Assembly: GCF_007750855.1 (NCBI RefSeq)
Contig: NZ_CP036291.1
Location: 4,092,001 to 4,156,000 of the forward strand
Direction of reading: 5' to 3'
Source: Pirellulimonas nuda
GTDB lineage: Bacteria; Planctomycetota; Planctomycetia; Pirellulales; Lacipirellulaceae
Length of the DNA: 64,000 bases
The translations under genes were made by a program, and so were the position numbers. Shown piece after piece: positions 37,370 to 45,605 of the stretch. Numbering within the stretch: position 1 is the stretch's first letter; every line of letters starts with the position of its first letter. The notes under the pieces were generated by a model, which saw nothing but the letters and a program-made list of their open reading frames with translations, made no database searches and was not told the origin of the DNA.

Positions 37370-37751
37370 CCCCGAGGGGCCCGGGGCGTCGGCGGCGGTT
37401 GGGGCGTGCTTCAAGGCTGGGGCGGGCGTCACGGGCAGCGCCGCTGGGCGGGGCCGGGCGGTACACAGGGGGAAAACGCGGAACGACACAACGTCGCGCG
37501 GGCATCCACAACCGGATGGAGGACGAGGCATTCTACCGCCTCACCCGCCAACGGCGCGCAGGATCCCTCGAAGTGGCCCGATTCTGCGGCGATTTTCGAC
37601 GCTTCCCCTCTTCCTGCGCGGGGCGGGGGGCCCGGCGGGCTAGGCGCCGACGACCGCAAGACACGCGGTTGCCAGGGGGTTATAATACGAACTTGTTGTT
37701 CCCCTTATCGCAAAACCTTTTCGCCAGCGAACCTCCCTGAGAAAGGCAAAC
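37370..37751. other. 382-bp divergent intergenic region
   Basis: This is the longest gene-free stretch. It separates lhr (minus) from the Gfo/Idh gene (plus). It holds one good plus-strand promoter (37658-37686). I see no inverted repeat, RNA gene or small reading frame with convincing coding character. Confidence 0.7.
37658..37686 (+). promoter_or_regulatory. Sigma70-like promoter with consensus -10
   Basis: AAGACA (37658-37663), a 17-bp spacer and a perfect TATAAT (37681-37686) precede the Gfo/Idh start at 37752, predicting a leader of about 60 nt. A perfect -10 is striking in such GC-rich DNA. Confidence 0.55.
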
Positions 37752-39119
37752 ATGACCCCCAACACCAACTCCGACCGCCGCGGCTTCCTCAAGACGTCGC
37801 TCGCCGGCGGCGCCGCGCTCGCCACCCCCTACTTCTTCTCGACCCCGCGTGCGTTGGGCGCCGAGCTCGCAAGCGACAAGGTGAACATCGGCATCATCGG
37901 CGCAGGGGGCATGGCCACGGGCAACATCAACGCGGCGAAGGATTGGCTGAACGTCGTCGCCGTCTCCGACGTCGACGCGGGCCGCGCCCGCCAGTTCAAC
38001 AAGCGGTTTGCCGGCGGCAAAGCCGAGCTGCACGAGGACTACCGCGCCATCCTCGACCGCAAAGACATCGGCGTCATCCACATCGCCACCCCCGACCACT
38101 GGCACACCAAGCCGCTGATCGAGGCGATGCTGGCCGGCAAGGACGTCTACTGCGAGAAGCCGCTGACCCTCACCATCGACGAAGGGAAGCAGATCCGCAA
38201 AGTGCAGAAGGAGACCGGCCGGATCGTTCAGGTAGGCACCCAGCAACGCAGCACGTTCCGGCTGTTCACCAAGGCGATGGCGATCGTCGCCGACGGCCGG
38301 CTGGGCAAGATCACTCAGGTGCAGGCCGCCATCGGCGGCGCCCCCACCAGCCCCGCCATCCCCGTGGCCGATGCGCCCGAGGGCCTCAACTGGGACCGCT
38401 GGCTCGGCCCCGTGCCGTCGGCCGACTACCGGTACCTTTCGAACCGTGGCAAGCGCGGCTTCACCAACGGGCACTACGAGTTCCGCTGGTGGTACGAGTA
38501 CTCCGGCGGCAAGCTGACCGACTGGGGCGCCCACCACGTCGACATCTGCAACTGGGCCCTCAAGCTCAACGGCCAGACCGACGGCCCCCTCTCGATCGAA
38601 GGCGACGCCACGCACCCGGTCGACTTCAAGGACGGCAAGGCGGTGCTGAACGACCGCTACAACACCGCCACGAAGTTCAACTTCACCGTGAAGTACCCCG
38701 GCGGGACCGAGATGATCATCCGCGACGACACCGACAACGGCGCCCTGATCACCGGCGACAAGGGCCGCATCTTCGTCAACCGCGGCAAGCTGGTGGGCGC
38801 CCCGGTAGACGAACTGAAGGACAACCCGCTCCCCGAGGGCGCCATCCAGGCCGCCTACAAGGGGCTGCCGATGGAGGGCAACGAACGCGGCGCCCACTGG
38901 GCCAGCTTCTTGTACTGCGCCCGCGAGCAAAAAGAGCCCATCTCCGATGTCCACTCCCACATGGAGATGCTCAACGTCTGCCACATGGCGGGCATCTCGG
39001 CCCGGCTCGGCCGCGGCTTTCAGTGGGACAACGCCACGGAGCAGGTCGTCGGCGACGAGCAGGCCAACAGCATGCTGGCCCGGCCCTACCGCGAGGGCTA
39101 CGAGATCGAGCAGGGCTAA
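37752..39119 (+). CDS. Tat-exported Gfo/Idh/MocA-family oxidoreductase
   Basis: The 455-residue protein has a twin-arginine signal (DRRGFLKTSLAGGAALATP, residues 8-26). The NAD(P)-binding loop is GIIGAGGMATGN (about 47-58). The family EKP motif appears in YCEKPLTLTIDEG near 132-145. The C-terminal domain has WWYEYSGGKLTDWGAHHVDI, typical of planctomycete and Bacteroidetes secreted members. These enzymes oxidise or reduce sugar hydroxyls, and exported ones fold with cofactor before Tat transport. It is monocistronic between a clear promoter and a strong hairpin. Substrate is unknown; sugars released by the local glycosidases are plausible. Confidence 0.92.
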   Translation: MTPNTNSDRRGFLKTSLAGGAALATPYFFSTPRALGAELASDKVNIGIIGAGGMATGNINAAKDWLNVVAVSDVDAGRARQFNKRFAGGKAELHEDYRAILDRKDIGVIHIATPDHWHTKPLIEAMLAGKDVYCEKPLTLTIDEGKQIRKVQKETGRIVQVGTQQRSTFRLFTKAMAIVADGRLGKITQVQAAIGGAPTSPAIPVADAPEGLNWDRWLGPVPSADYRYLSNRGKRGFTNGHYEFRWWYEYSGGKLTDWGAHHVDICNWALKLNGQTDGPLSIEGDATHPVDFKDGKAVLNDRYNTATKFNFTVKYPGGTEMIIRDDTDNGALITGDKGRIFVNRGKLVGAPVDELKDNPLPEGAIQAAYKGLPMEGNERGAHWASFLYCAREQKEPISDVHSHMEMLNVCHMAGISARLGRGFQWDNATEQVVGDEQANSMLARPYREGYEIEQG

Positions 39120-39124
39120 AGTCC

Positions 39125-39180
39125 GCGCCCTGCGCCCGATCGGCCGAAAGGCCGATCGGGTGCGCTCGGGCGCAGGGCGC
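39125..39180. terminator. Long GC hairpin between convergent genes
   Basis: GCGCCCTGCGCCCGATCGGCC (split here as GCGCCCTGCG and CCCGATCGGCC, 39125-39145) folds back through a GAAA loop onto GGCCGATCGGG (39150-39160) and CGGGCGCAGGGCGC (39167-39180), with one internal bulge. It starts 6 nt after the Gfo/Idh stop and 27 nt before the convergent DUF1559 gene end. A tetraloop and long stem favour a bidirectional terminator, although there is no T-run. Confidence 0.65.
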
Positions 39181-39206
39181 TTGCTGCACGGGACGGGCGC
39201 CGAACG

Positions 39207-40226
39207 TCACTCGCCGGCGGGCGACTCGTCTGCGTCGCGGGTGGCCAGCGCTCGCAGCACGCCCAGCGCGGCCGACTGGTGCAGGTGCTGCACCGACCCG
39301 TCTGCCAGGGCGAAGTTCGCCCCCCCGGGGTGGCCGCTGCCGTACGCGCTGAGACGCTGGTCGCGGACGGACGCAAACCTGCTTCCCAGGTCGGCCTGCG
39401 AAGCGGCCGAGCCCGACCCCCCCGGCGAGAACGGCACCTGGTAGTTGATGGGCCCCTGCGCGCTGAGCGTCACGTGGCCGATGGCCTTGCGTCCGCCGGA
39501 GGGCGCCCACCACCCCCAGGTCGTCAGGCTCTGCTCCCAGCCCGCCGCGGCAAACGCCTCGAAGTTCGCGTCAATGCGGCTGCGTTCGCCCAGCAGCAGC
39601 GTGCGGCTCGCCCCGTCGACCACCTCGCGATGCCGCACCGGCTTCTGGTTGGGCAGCGGCTCGGAGGCCGGCCCGGTGAGGTGGAACATGCCGTCGCACG
39701 CCGCGCTCGTCGGGAAGTAGGTACGCGTGCCGCCGTTGCCGCCGTAGCTGGCCAGCGCGTAACGCCACCCTTGCTGCGAGATAGGGTTCGTCTCGATCTG
39801 CTCCGACGGACAGACCAGCACCGGCAGCACCGTGGCGGTGAGCGCCGAATCGCCCCCGAACGCGTTGTTCTGCGGGTCGGCGAAGTCCCATGCCTGCCGC
39901 ACCCCCGACTGCTCGAGGTAGGGCAGCAGGTGCACGAACAGCGACGACCCCCGGTACGCCGGCGCCGCGGAGAAAAACTCCTGCCGCACCCCCGGCGGAA
40001 AACTACGCACAGCAGACTCGTAATTCAGCGTCGCCAGCGCGAGCTGCCGCAGTTGGTTCTGGCACTGCGAGCGCCGAGCAGACTCTCGGGCGCCCTGCAC
40101 CGCCGGCAGCAGCAGCCCCAGCAGCACGCCGATGATGGCGACCGTCGTCAGCAGCTCGACCAGCGTAAAACCGGCCCGGCCGCGGAGCGGGGCGTCTGTC
40201 CCCTGCTTACAGCACGCGTTGGGCAT
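39207..40226 (-). CDS. DUF1559 protein with prepilin-type N-terminus
   Basis: The 339-residue protein has the type IV prepilin cleavage and methylation motif RAGFTLVELLTTVAIIGVLL (18-37), followed by LPAVQGARESARRSQC and the DUF1559 body. It ends with the family signature GGANFALADGSVQHLHQS. Hundreds of paralogues occur in planctomycete genomes; they are thought to be pseudopilin-like and their role is unclear. The ATG at 40226 overlaps the 3' end of the TiaS-like gene by 20 bp, so they share a transcript. The start gives MPNACCKQGTDAPLRGR before the cleavage site. Confidence 0.92.
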   Translation of the reverse strand: MPNACCKQGTDAPLRGRAGFTLVELLTTVAIIGVLLGLLLPAVQGARESARRSQCQNQLRQLALATLNYESAVRSFPPGVRQEFFSAAPAYRGSSLFVHLLPYLEQSGVRQAWDFADPQNNAFGGDSALTATVLPVLVCPSEQIETNPISQQGWRYALASYGGNGGTRTYFPTSAACDGMFHLTGPASEPLPNQKPVRHREVVDGASRTLLLGERSRIDANFEAFAAAGWEQSLTTWGWWAPSGGRKAIGHVTLSAQGPINYQVPFSPGGSGSAASQADLGSRFASVRDQRLSAYGSGHPGGANFALADGSVQHLHQSAALGVLRALATRDADESPAGE

Positions 40227-40938
40227 CCCAGTCGATCCCCTCCTGTTGGCTGGGGAGGACGTACAGCACGATCTTGCCCGCCCGGTAGTTGGGCCGCAGC
40301 CGCTTGCCGAGCGCAACCACGCCGTCGTCGACCCCCCGTTGGTTGTCGAGCCGGCGGACCTCGTCGACCCCGAACACGCCCAGCGTAGCCACGGCGTGAT
40401 CGCCCGACACGTCGAAGTGGTCGCGCTCGGCGGCGCCGTTGTAGATCACGCGGCCGTCGTCGCGTGAGGCCGCCAGGCCGATCGCGGCCAGCGCGCCGAT
40501 CACCCCGTCCTGGGTCCCCCCCAGGCCGCGCAGCAGGATGCCGTGCTGGGCGGCTAGGCCGCGTGCCCTTGGCTGGTCGACCAGCTCGCGTTTGCACTCT
40601 AGGCCGAACGCGACGACCGGCGCCGGCGGCTCGCCCACGCAAACGCACAGCCCCGGGTCGCTGCCGACGGGGCACCAGGGGGCCATCAACTCGGCGATCG
40701 CTCCCGCCAGAAGTTCGTCGCCCCCGGCCAGCGCGTCGGCAGCGTCGAGCGGATCGAACGAGACCGCCACGCAGCCGTTCTTGCGGGTGCAAGGAACGCG
40801 CGGGTCTTCCAGAAGCTGGTGCCGGGTGATCAGGCGCCCACGCCACCGCCCCGCGAGCCGCTGCACCACGTGCCGCGCCAACTGGTTGGTGCCGGGCGTG
40901 TCGGGCATGTCGGTGTCGTCGAGGCCAACGTAGAACAC
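40207..40938 (-). CDS. TiaS N-terminal-like protein in a bacterium
   Basis: The 243-residue protein begins MFYVGLDDTDMPDTPGTNQL, matching the catalytic opening of archaeal TiaS (IGIDDTDSP-type). Further shared features are RVPCTRKNGCVAV (compare PWKTRGNGAV) and GTQDGVIGALAAIGLAAS near 135-160. Archaeal TiaS attaches agmatine to C34 of tRNA-Ile2. This protein lacks the OB-fold and zinc-ribbon C-terminal domains used to bind tRNA, and bacteria normally use TilS. A different ATP-dependent reaction or small-molecule substrate is likely. It is the middle gene of three: 7 nt after the membrane protein gene, and overlapping the DUF1559 gene. Family resemblance is by motif only. Confidence 0.7.
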   Translation of the reverse strand: MFYVGLDDTDMPDTPGTNQLARHVVQRLAGRWRGRLITRHQLLEDPRVPCTRKNGCVAVSFDPLDAADALAGGDELLAGAIAELMAPWCPVGSDPGLCVCVGEPPAPVVAFGLECKRELVDQPRARGLAAQHGILLRGLGGTQDGVIGALAAIGLAASRDDGRVIYNGAAERDHFDVSGDHAVATLGVFGVDEVRRLDNQRGVDDGVVALGKRLRPNYRAGKIVLYVLPSQQEGIDWDAQRVL

Positions 40939-40945
40939 GGGTGTT

Positions 40946-41554
40946 TCACTCCGGCGGCGCAGCGCCGCGGAAGCAGAGCACGCCGCTCACCAGCCCGGCC
41001 GCCAGCCCGCACAGGGCGAACGACGCCAGCGCCCCCGGCCCGATCTGCTGCATGGTGTGGAGACGCGCGCCGTCGAGCGCCAGCCAGGCAACGCCCCACC
41101 GCACCGCGAACGCAAACAGGTTTGCCGCCAGCCCGGCCAGGGCGAACCGCAGGTAGAGCGTCCAACCGCCCCGCCCCGCGCCGCGCATCGCCAAGTCGAT
41201 GGCGGGCCCGATGGCGAGCAGCGCAGCGACGGCGGCGGGCTGCAGGTTCCCCAAGCCCAGGCCCAGCATCAGCCCCGTGCTGGCCGCGGCAGCGGCGCCG
41301 CACAGCGAACCGGCCCACAACCGCGGCGCCAGCGCCACGCCCGCAACGATCGGCAGCGTCGCCTTGAGGATCGCGTGGCCCGGCGCCCGGATCGGCGTGG
41401 GCAGGAAGGTCACGGCGCACGCGGCCAGCACCCCCGCGACCGCCAAGAGGGCTGCTTCTCGCGACCAGAGCCCCGCGGCGCCCCCTGCGAGCGCCGGGCG
41501 CAACCGGCTGGCCCGCCAGTAATCGCCGTACGGCCAAGAGCCCGACTCTGTCAT
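40946..41554 (-). CDS. Polytopic membrane protein, unknown family
   Basis: In these 202 residues I count about five to six hydrophobic helices, rich in Ala, Gly and Leu, with short loops. The first region is WSREAALLAVAGVLAACAVTF and the last ASFALCGLAAGLVSGVLCF. The size and compact topology resemble substrate-binding components of ECF transporters, but I see no diagnostic motif. It lies immediately upstream of the TiaS-like gene with 7 nt between, so the two are likely co-transcribed. The start could be further downstream at an internal GTG or ATG. Confidence 0.65.
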   Translation of the reverse strand: MTESGSWPYGDYWRASRLRPALAGGAAGLWSREAALLAVAGVLAACAVTFLPTPIRAPGHAILKATLPIVAGVALAPRLWAGSLCGAAAAASTGLMLGLGLGNLQPAAVAALLAIGPAIDLAMRGAGRGGWTLYLRFALAGLAANLFAFAVRWGVAWLALDGARLHTMQQIGPGALASFALCGLAAGLVSGVLCFRGAAPPE

Positions 41555-41730
41555 TTGTGTAACCTCGCAACGCGGCGCCGACCGGCATCACGCCGGTCGG
41601 CCGGGTGACGCAGCAGGATCGCAGCGCCCACGCCCCTGAGGATAGACGATCCAGCCCCCCAAGTAACGCCCACGGAGGGGGCGCGTGCTTCTGCATCCCG
41701 CGCTGCGAAGCGTGCCCGCCGCGGAAACAA

Positions 41731-41760
41731 TTGCACCCCGATCCTGGGGGCGGCTAAGAT
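41731..41760 (+). promoter_or_regulatory. Promoter candidate for the beta-helix/fucosidase operon
   Basis: TTGCAC (41731-41736), an 18-bp spacer and TAAGAT (41755-41760) precede the start at 41854. The same -10 variant occurs at 49664 and 62103. The rest of the 41555-41853 gap shows nothing else recognisable. Confidence 0.45.
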
Positions 41761-41853
41761 AGCGTCGCGGGGCGCCTCGGCCGGTTTCCGATCTCGCCGC
41801 TGCAGACGCCGGTGGAGCGCAGTTCCGCCGGCCCTTTTCTTTCGAGGGACGCC

Positions 41854-44046
41854 ATGCGGCCAGCGAGCTTGATCTTCTTTTTCGGCGCCGTGCTCTCGGC
41901 CGCGCTACACGCCCAGTGTGCCGAGCCCGTCGAACCGAGCGGCCCCGCCGCCAGCTTCTATGTAGCGACCGACGGCTCGGACGCCTGGTCGGGCGCCCTG
42001 CCCGAGCCGAACCAGGACCGAACCGATGGGCCCTTCGCCACCCTAGCGCGGACGCGGGACGCCGTGCGGGGGTTGCCCCAAGACCGCCGTGAGGCCGACG
42101 TGTTGGTGCACATCCGCGGCGGCGTCTACCGCTTAGATGAAACCGTGCGGTTCGGCCTTGAGGACTCGGGCCGCGGCGACGCCACCGTGACGTACGCGGC
42201 CTACCCGGGAGAGAAGCCCGTGTTCAGTTCGGGGCAAGCGGTAGGGGATTGGCGCCAAGCGCCCGACTCGCTGCCGGGCCTGCCAGAGGCGGCGCGCGGC
42301 AAGGTGAAGGTCGCCGACGTCTCGCGGCGGTTCTACACCCTGTACGATTCCGACGGCCCCCTGCCACGGGCGCGCACGGCCGGCTTCATCCCGCTGGACG
42401 GGGGGAGCCGCAACGCGTTGCGTTTCCCGCGGGGCCGGCTGAGAGAGTGGGCGAACGTCGAAGACGTCGAGATCATCGTCCGCCCCCACCACGCCTGGAT
42501 CGTGAACGTGCTGCCGCTGACGTCGGTCGACGAGCAGACGCAAACCGCCCGCACTTCGCTCGACGCCACCTACGCGATGAACCGGCTCCACTTCCTCAAA
42601 GAGACGCCGTCGTGCTGGGTGGAGAACGTGCTCGAAGGGCTCGACGAGCCGGGTGAGTGGGTGCTGAACACAGACGAGGGGAAGCTGTACCTGTGGCCGC
42701 GGGGCGACTCGCCCGTTGTGGCGCCTCGGTTGACGGAGCTGATCCTGGTTGAGGGCGAGGTCGACAAGGCGGGGCCCAGCGACACGCCGGTGCGCAACCT
42801 GTGCTTCCGCGGCCTGACGTTCATGCACGGCGAGCGCTACCTGCTTAGCAAGGACGACGCCGGGCTGCAGCACGACTGGGACATGCACGACAAGGCCAAC
42901 GCGCTGGTCCGCCTGCGGGGCGCCGAGCGGTGCGCGATCCAGCAGTGCCGCTTTGCCCACAGCGGCAGCGGGGCCGTGCGTATCGACCTGCACGGGCAGC
43001 AGAACGAGGTCTCCGGGAACCACATCGAGCAGATGGGGGGCGCCGGCGTGCTGCTGTGCGGCTACGGCCCGGGGACCAAGGACGTCAACCACCACAACGT
43101 CGTTACAAACAACCACATCCACCACGTCGGCCGAATCTACTCCCACTCGCCCGGCATCATGGTCTGGCAGAGCGGCGAGAACCGTGTGGCGAACAACCTG
43201 ATCCACCACACCCCCTACACCGGCGTGATTATCAGCGGGTGCATGACCGACTTCTTCGCCAAACGCGGTCGGGAGCTCGGCCGAACCATCCGCCGGCACG
43301 AGGTGGTCGGCCTGCCGGCCAGGCCGACGCTGGACGACGTGCGTCCCTACCTGCACACGCGTGGCAACCAGATCGAGCTCAACGAGATCCACCACGTCAT
43401 GCAGCAGTTGGGGGACGGCAACGCCATCTACGTGCGCGGCGCGGGCCCGGGCAACGTGATCCGCCGCAACTACGTCCACCACATGGTCGCCCCGATGATC
43501 ATGCAGTGCGCCATCCGCACCGACGGCGGCCAGACAGACACCCTGATCGCCGAGAACCTGATCTACAAGTGCGTTTCCCAGGGCATCATGCTGAAGCTGA
43601 ACAACCGCTGCGAGAACAACATCGTGGCAGACATCATCGCGCCGCCACGCGGCTACTACCTGGCGGTGCGCGAGGGCCCCATGACGGGCGCGGTGATCAA
43701 GCAGAACATCTTCTACTCCTCCGGCACGGAGTGCGTCTTTATCGACGAGCTGCCCCCCGCCGGGCGGAGCGCTTCGGAAGACCGCCGGGGGCGGGGGCTG
43801 GCGCGCTCCAAGGACGCCGACACCGACTACAACCTCTACTTCTGCGCGGCCGATCCCCAGTTGGGCGAGGCGATGCTGGCCAAGCAGCGGGCCGACGGCG
43901 TCGACCAGCACAGCCTGGCCGTGGACCCGTTGTTCGTCGACCCAGAAAGCGGCGACTTCCGCTTCAAGCCCGGCTCGCCCGCGCTCGGGCTGGGCATTAA
44001 GCCGATCGACTGGTCGCGGTGCGGACTTCTCAAATCAGAAAACTAG
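41854..44046 (+). CDS. Secreted right-handed beta-helix protein
   Basis: The 730-residue protein has a signal peptide (MRPASLIFFFGAVLSAALHA, cleavage near 22) and then the common opening FYVATDGSDAWSG.LPEPNQDRTDGPFATLARTRDAVR. A beta-sandwich-like insertion lies about 100-300. Parallel beta-helix repeats follow from about 310 to 620, with many Asn-rich turns (NEVSGNHIEQMGG, NVVTNNHIHHVGR, NRVANNLIHHTPYTG, NIVADIIA). Such proteins are often polysaccharide lyases, epimerases or GH120/GH110-type hydrolases; I cannot choose. The GH29 gene starts 12 nt downstream, so the pair probably acts on one glycan. Confidence 0.85.
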   Translation: MRPASLIFFFGAVLSAALHAQCAEPVEPSGPAASFYVATDGSDAWSGALPEPNQDRTDGPFATLARTRDAVRGLPQDRREADVLVHIRGGVYRLDETVRFGLEDSGRGDATVTYAAYPGEKPVFSSGQAVGDWRQAPDSLPGLPEAARGKVKVADVSRRFYTLYDSDGPLPRARTAGFIPLDGGSRNALRFPRGRLREWANVEDVEIIVRPHHAWIVNVLPLTSVDEQTQTARTSLDATYAMNRLHFLKETPSCWVENVLEGLDEPGEWVLNTDEGKLYLWPRGDSPVVAPRLTELILVEGEVDKAGPSDTPVRNLCFRGLTFMHGERYLLSKDDAGLQHDWDMHDKANALVRLRGAERCAIQQCRFAHSGSGAVRIDLHGQQNEVSGNHIEQMGGAGVLLCGYGPGTKDVNHHNVVTNNHIHHVGRIYSHSPGIMVWQSGENRVANNLIHHTPYTGVIISGCMTDFFAKRGRELGRTIRRHEVVGLPARPTLDDVRPYLHTRGNQIELNEIHHVMQQLGDGNAIYVRGAGPGNVIRRNYVHHMVAPMIMQCAIRTDGGQTDTLIAENLIYKCVSQGIMLKLNNRCENNIVADIIAPPRGYYLAVREGPMTGAVIKQNIFYSSGTECVFIDELPPAGRSASEDRRGRGLARSKDADTDYNLYFCAADPQLGEAMLAKQRADGVDQHSLAVDPLFVDPESGDFRFKPGSPALGLGIKPIDWSRCGLLKSEN

Positions 44047-44058
44047 TGGAGCTTTCGT

Positions 44059-45552
44059 ATGCGATTTTTCAATGCAGGGGTTTTGGCGCTGGTGTTGGCC
44101 GGCGCGGCTTCGGCCGCCGAGGTGGAGCCGACATGGGAGTCGCTGGCCGCCCACTACGACTTGCCCGACTGGTTTGTGGACGGCAAGATCGGCGTGTGGA
44201 TGCACTGGGGGATCTCCTCGGCGGCCGATGAGAACCGCCCCAACGACGGGTCGCACTACGCCCGTCGTATGTACGCGATCGTCCCGGACGACTACACGGG
44301 CAAGCTGGGCATGTCGGAGACCCTGACCCGGTGGCACACCCAGCACTACGGGCACCCCTCGGAGTTCGGCTACGAGGACCTGATCCCGTTGTTCAAGGCA
44401 GAGAAGTGGGACCCCGACGCGCTGGTGGCGTTCTTCAAAGACAACGGCGCCCGCTTCATCATGCCGGTCGCCTGCCACCACGACAACTTCGACATGTACG
44501 ACTCCTTCTTTCCGTGGAACTCGGTCAAGATGGGCCCGCACCGCGACACGCTTCGGGAGTGGAAGGAAGCCGCTACAAAGCACGGGCTGAAGTTCGGCGT
44601 CTCGACCCACCTCTACTGGTCGCCGCGCTTCTTGGCGTCTGCCCGCCAGTACCAGAAGCCCGGCACGCCCGAGTGGGAGTTCTTCAACATGGACTACAGC
44701 CCCCGGGGCTACGCCACCCAAGACAGTTGGAACGAGCACTGGTACGCCCGCTGCTGGGACCTGATCGAGAAGTACGACCCCGACATGTTCAACAACGACA
44801 GCCCCTACCCGTCCATCGGCGGCGGCAAAGGGCTGGGGATCAAGCTCTTCACCGACTACATCAACCGCGACCTCGAGGAAAACAACGGCAAGCAGACCGT
44901 TGTGCTCTCCTTCAAGGACGCCAAGGCCGACCGCGCCGCCTTCACCTACAACCTGGAGCGGGGCAGCGCCGGCGAGATCAAGCCGCAGCCCTGGATGTGG
45001 GCGACCGACCTGTCCGGCGGCTGGTTCTACCGCAAGAACGCGGTCAACAAGATGAGCATCCCCGTGATGGTGGGCAACGCCATCGACGCCATCAGCAAGA
45101 ACGGGGTCGTGATGCTCAACGTCGCGCTGCGTGGCGACGGCACCCTGCCCGAGAACCAGGCCGCCTACCTAACCGCCTTCGGCGACTTCCTGAAGATCAA
45201 CGGCGAAGGGATCTACGGCTCGCGCCCCTGGAAGGTGTACGGCGAGGGACCGCTGAAGATGAAGGATGGCCGCCAGGGCGAGAACCACCAAGACTTCTCT
45301 CAAGCAGACATCCGCTTCACCAGCAACAACGGGGTGCTGTACGCGTTCGTGCTGGCGCCGCCGACCGAGGACATCGTGATCAAGACCCTCGCAACCGGCG
45401 GCCCGCTAGATCGTGAGGTTGCGTCGGTCCGGATGATGGGCAGCGACGCGAAGATCGACTGGAAGCGTGGCGCCGACGGGCTGACGATCCAACTGCCCGC
45501 GGAGCTCCCCGACGCGCTGGTGACCGGCTTTGCGATCACGTTGCAGGAGTAG
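44059..45552 (+). CDS. GH29 alpha-L-fucosidase
   Basis: The 497-residue protein has a signal peptide ending near AGAASAAEV (about 20). Family features are WFVDGKIGVWMHWGISS, RFIMPVACHHDNFDMYDS (usually KHHDGFCLWDS) and KFGVSTHLYWS. In the nucleophile region, YDPDMFNNDSPYPS stands in for the more common YDPDLIWFDG. The C-terminal beta domain ends in FAITLQE. Secreted GH29 enzymes release terminal alpha-L-fucose with retention. It lies 12 nt after the beta-helix gene in one operon. The altered motifs suggest a divergent subfamily with an unusual substrate preference. No terminator is obvious in the 53-bp gap that follows. Confidence 0.88.
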   Translation: MRFFNAGVLALVLAGAASAAEVEPTWESLAAHYDLPDWFVDGKIGVWMHWGISSAADENRPNDGSHYARRMYAIVPDDYTGKLGMSETLTRWHTQHYGHPSEFGYEDLIPLFKAEKWDPDALVAFFKDNGARFIMPVACHHDNFDMYDSFFPWNSVKMGPHRDTLREWKEAATKHGLKFGVSTHLYWSPRFLASARQYQKPGTPEWEFFNMDYSPRGYATQDSWNEHWYARCWDLIEKYDPDMFNNDSPYPSIGGGKGLGIKLFTDYINRDLEENNGKQTVVLSFKDAKADRAAFTYNLERGSAGEIKPQPWMWATDLSGGWFYRKNAVNKMSIPVMVGNAIDAISKNGVVMLNVALRGDGTLPENQAAYLTAFGDFLKINGEGIYGSRPWKVYGEGPLKMKDGRQGENHQDFSQADIRFTSNNGVLYAFVLAPPTEDIVIKTLATGGPLDREVASVRMMGSDAKIDWKRGADGLTIQLPAELPDALVTGFAITLQE

Positions 45553-45605
45553 GCGGAGGGGCGGCGGCGAGCGGACTACGAGCTATCTTCGCGAGGGGTA
45601 AACGG

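Noticed and set aside
36824-39352. Long plus-strand open frame across the lhr start and the oxidoreductase
   Set aside because: It is antisense to lhr and out of frame with the Gfo/Idh gene; its Arg/Gln-rich translation has no recognisable domain.
41551-41736. 61-codon minus-strand frame upstream of the membrane protein gene
   Set aside because: It is Arg-rich with no motif, and it lies in the divergent promoter region.
42133-43911. 592-codon minus-strand frame opposite the beta-helix gene
   Set aside because: It is the complement of a well-supported coding region, with Val/His/Asp-rich shadow composition typical of high-GC antisense frames.
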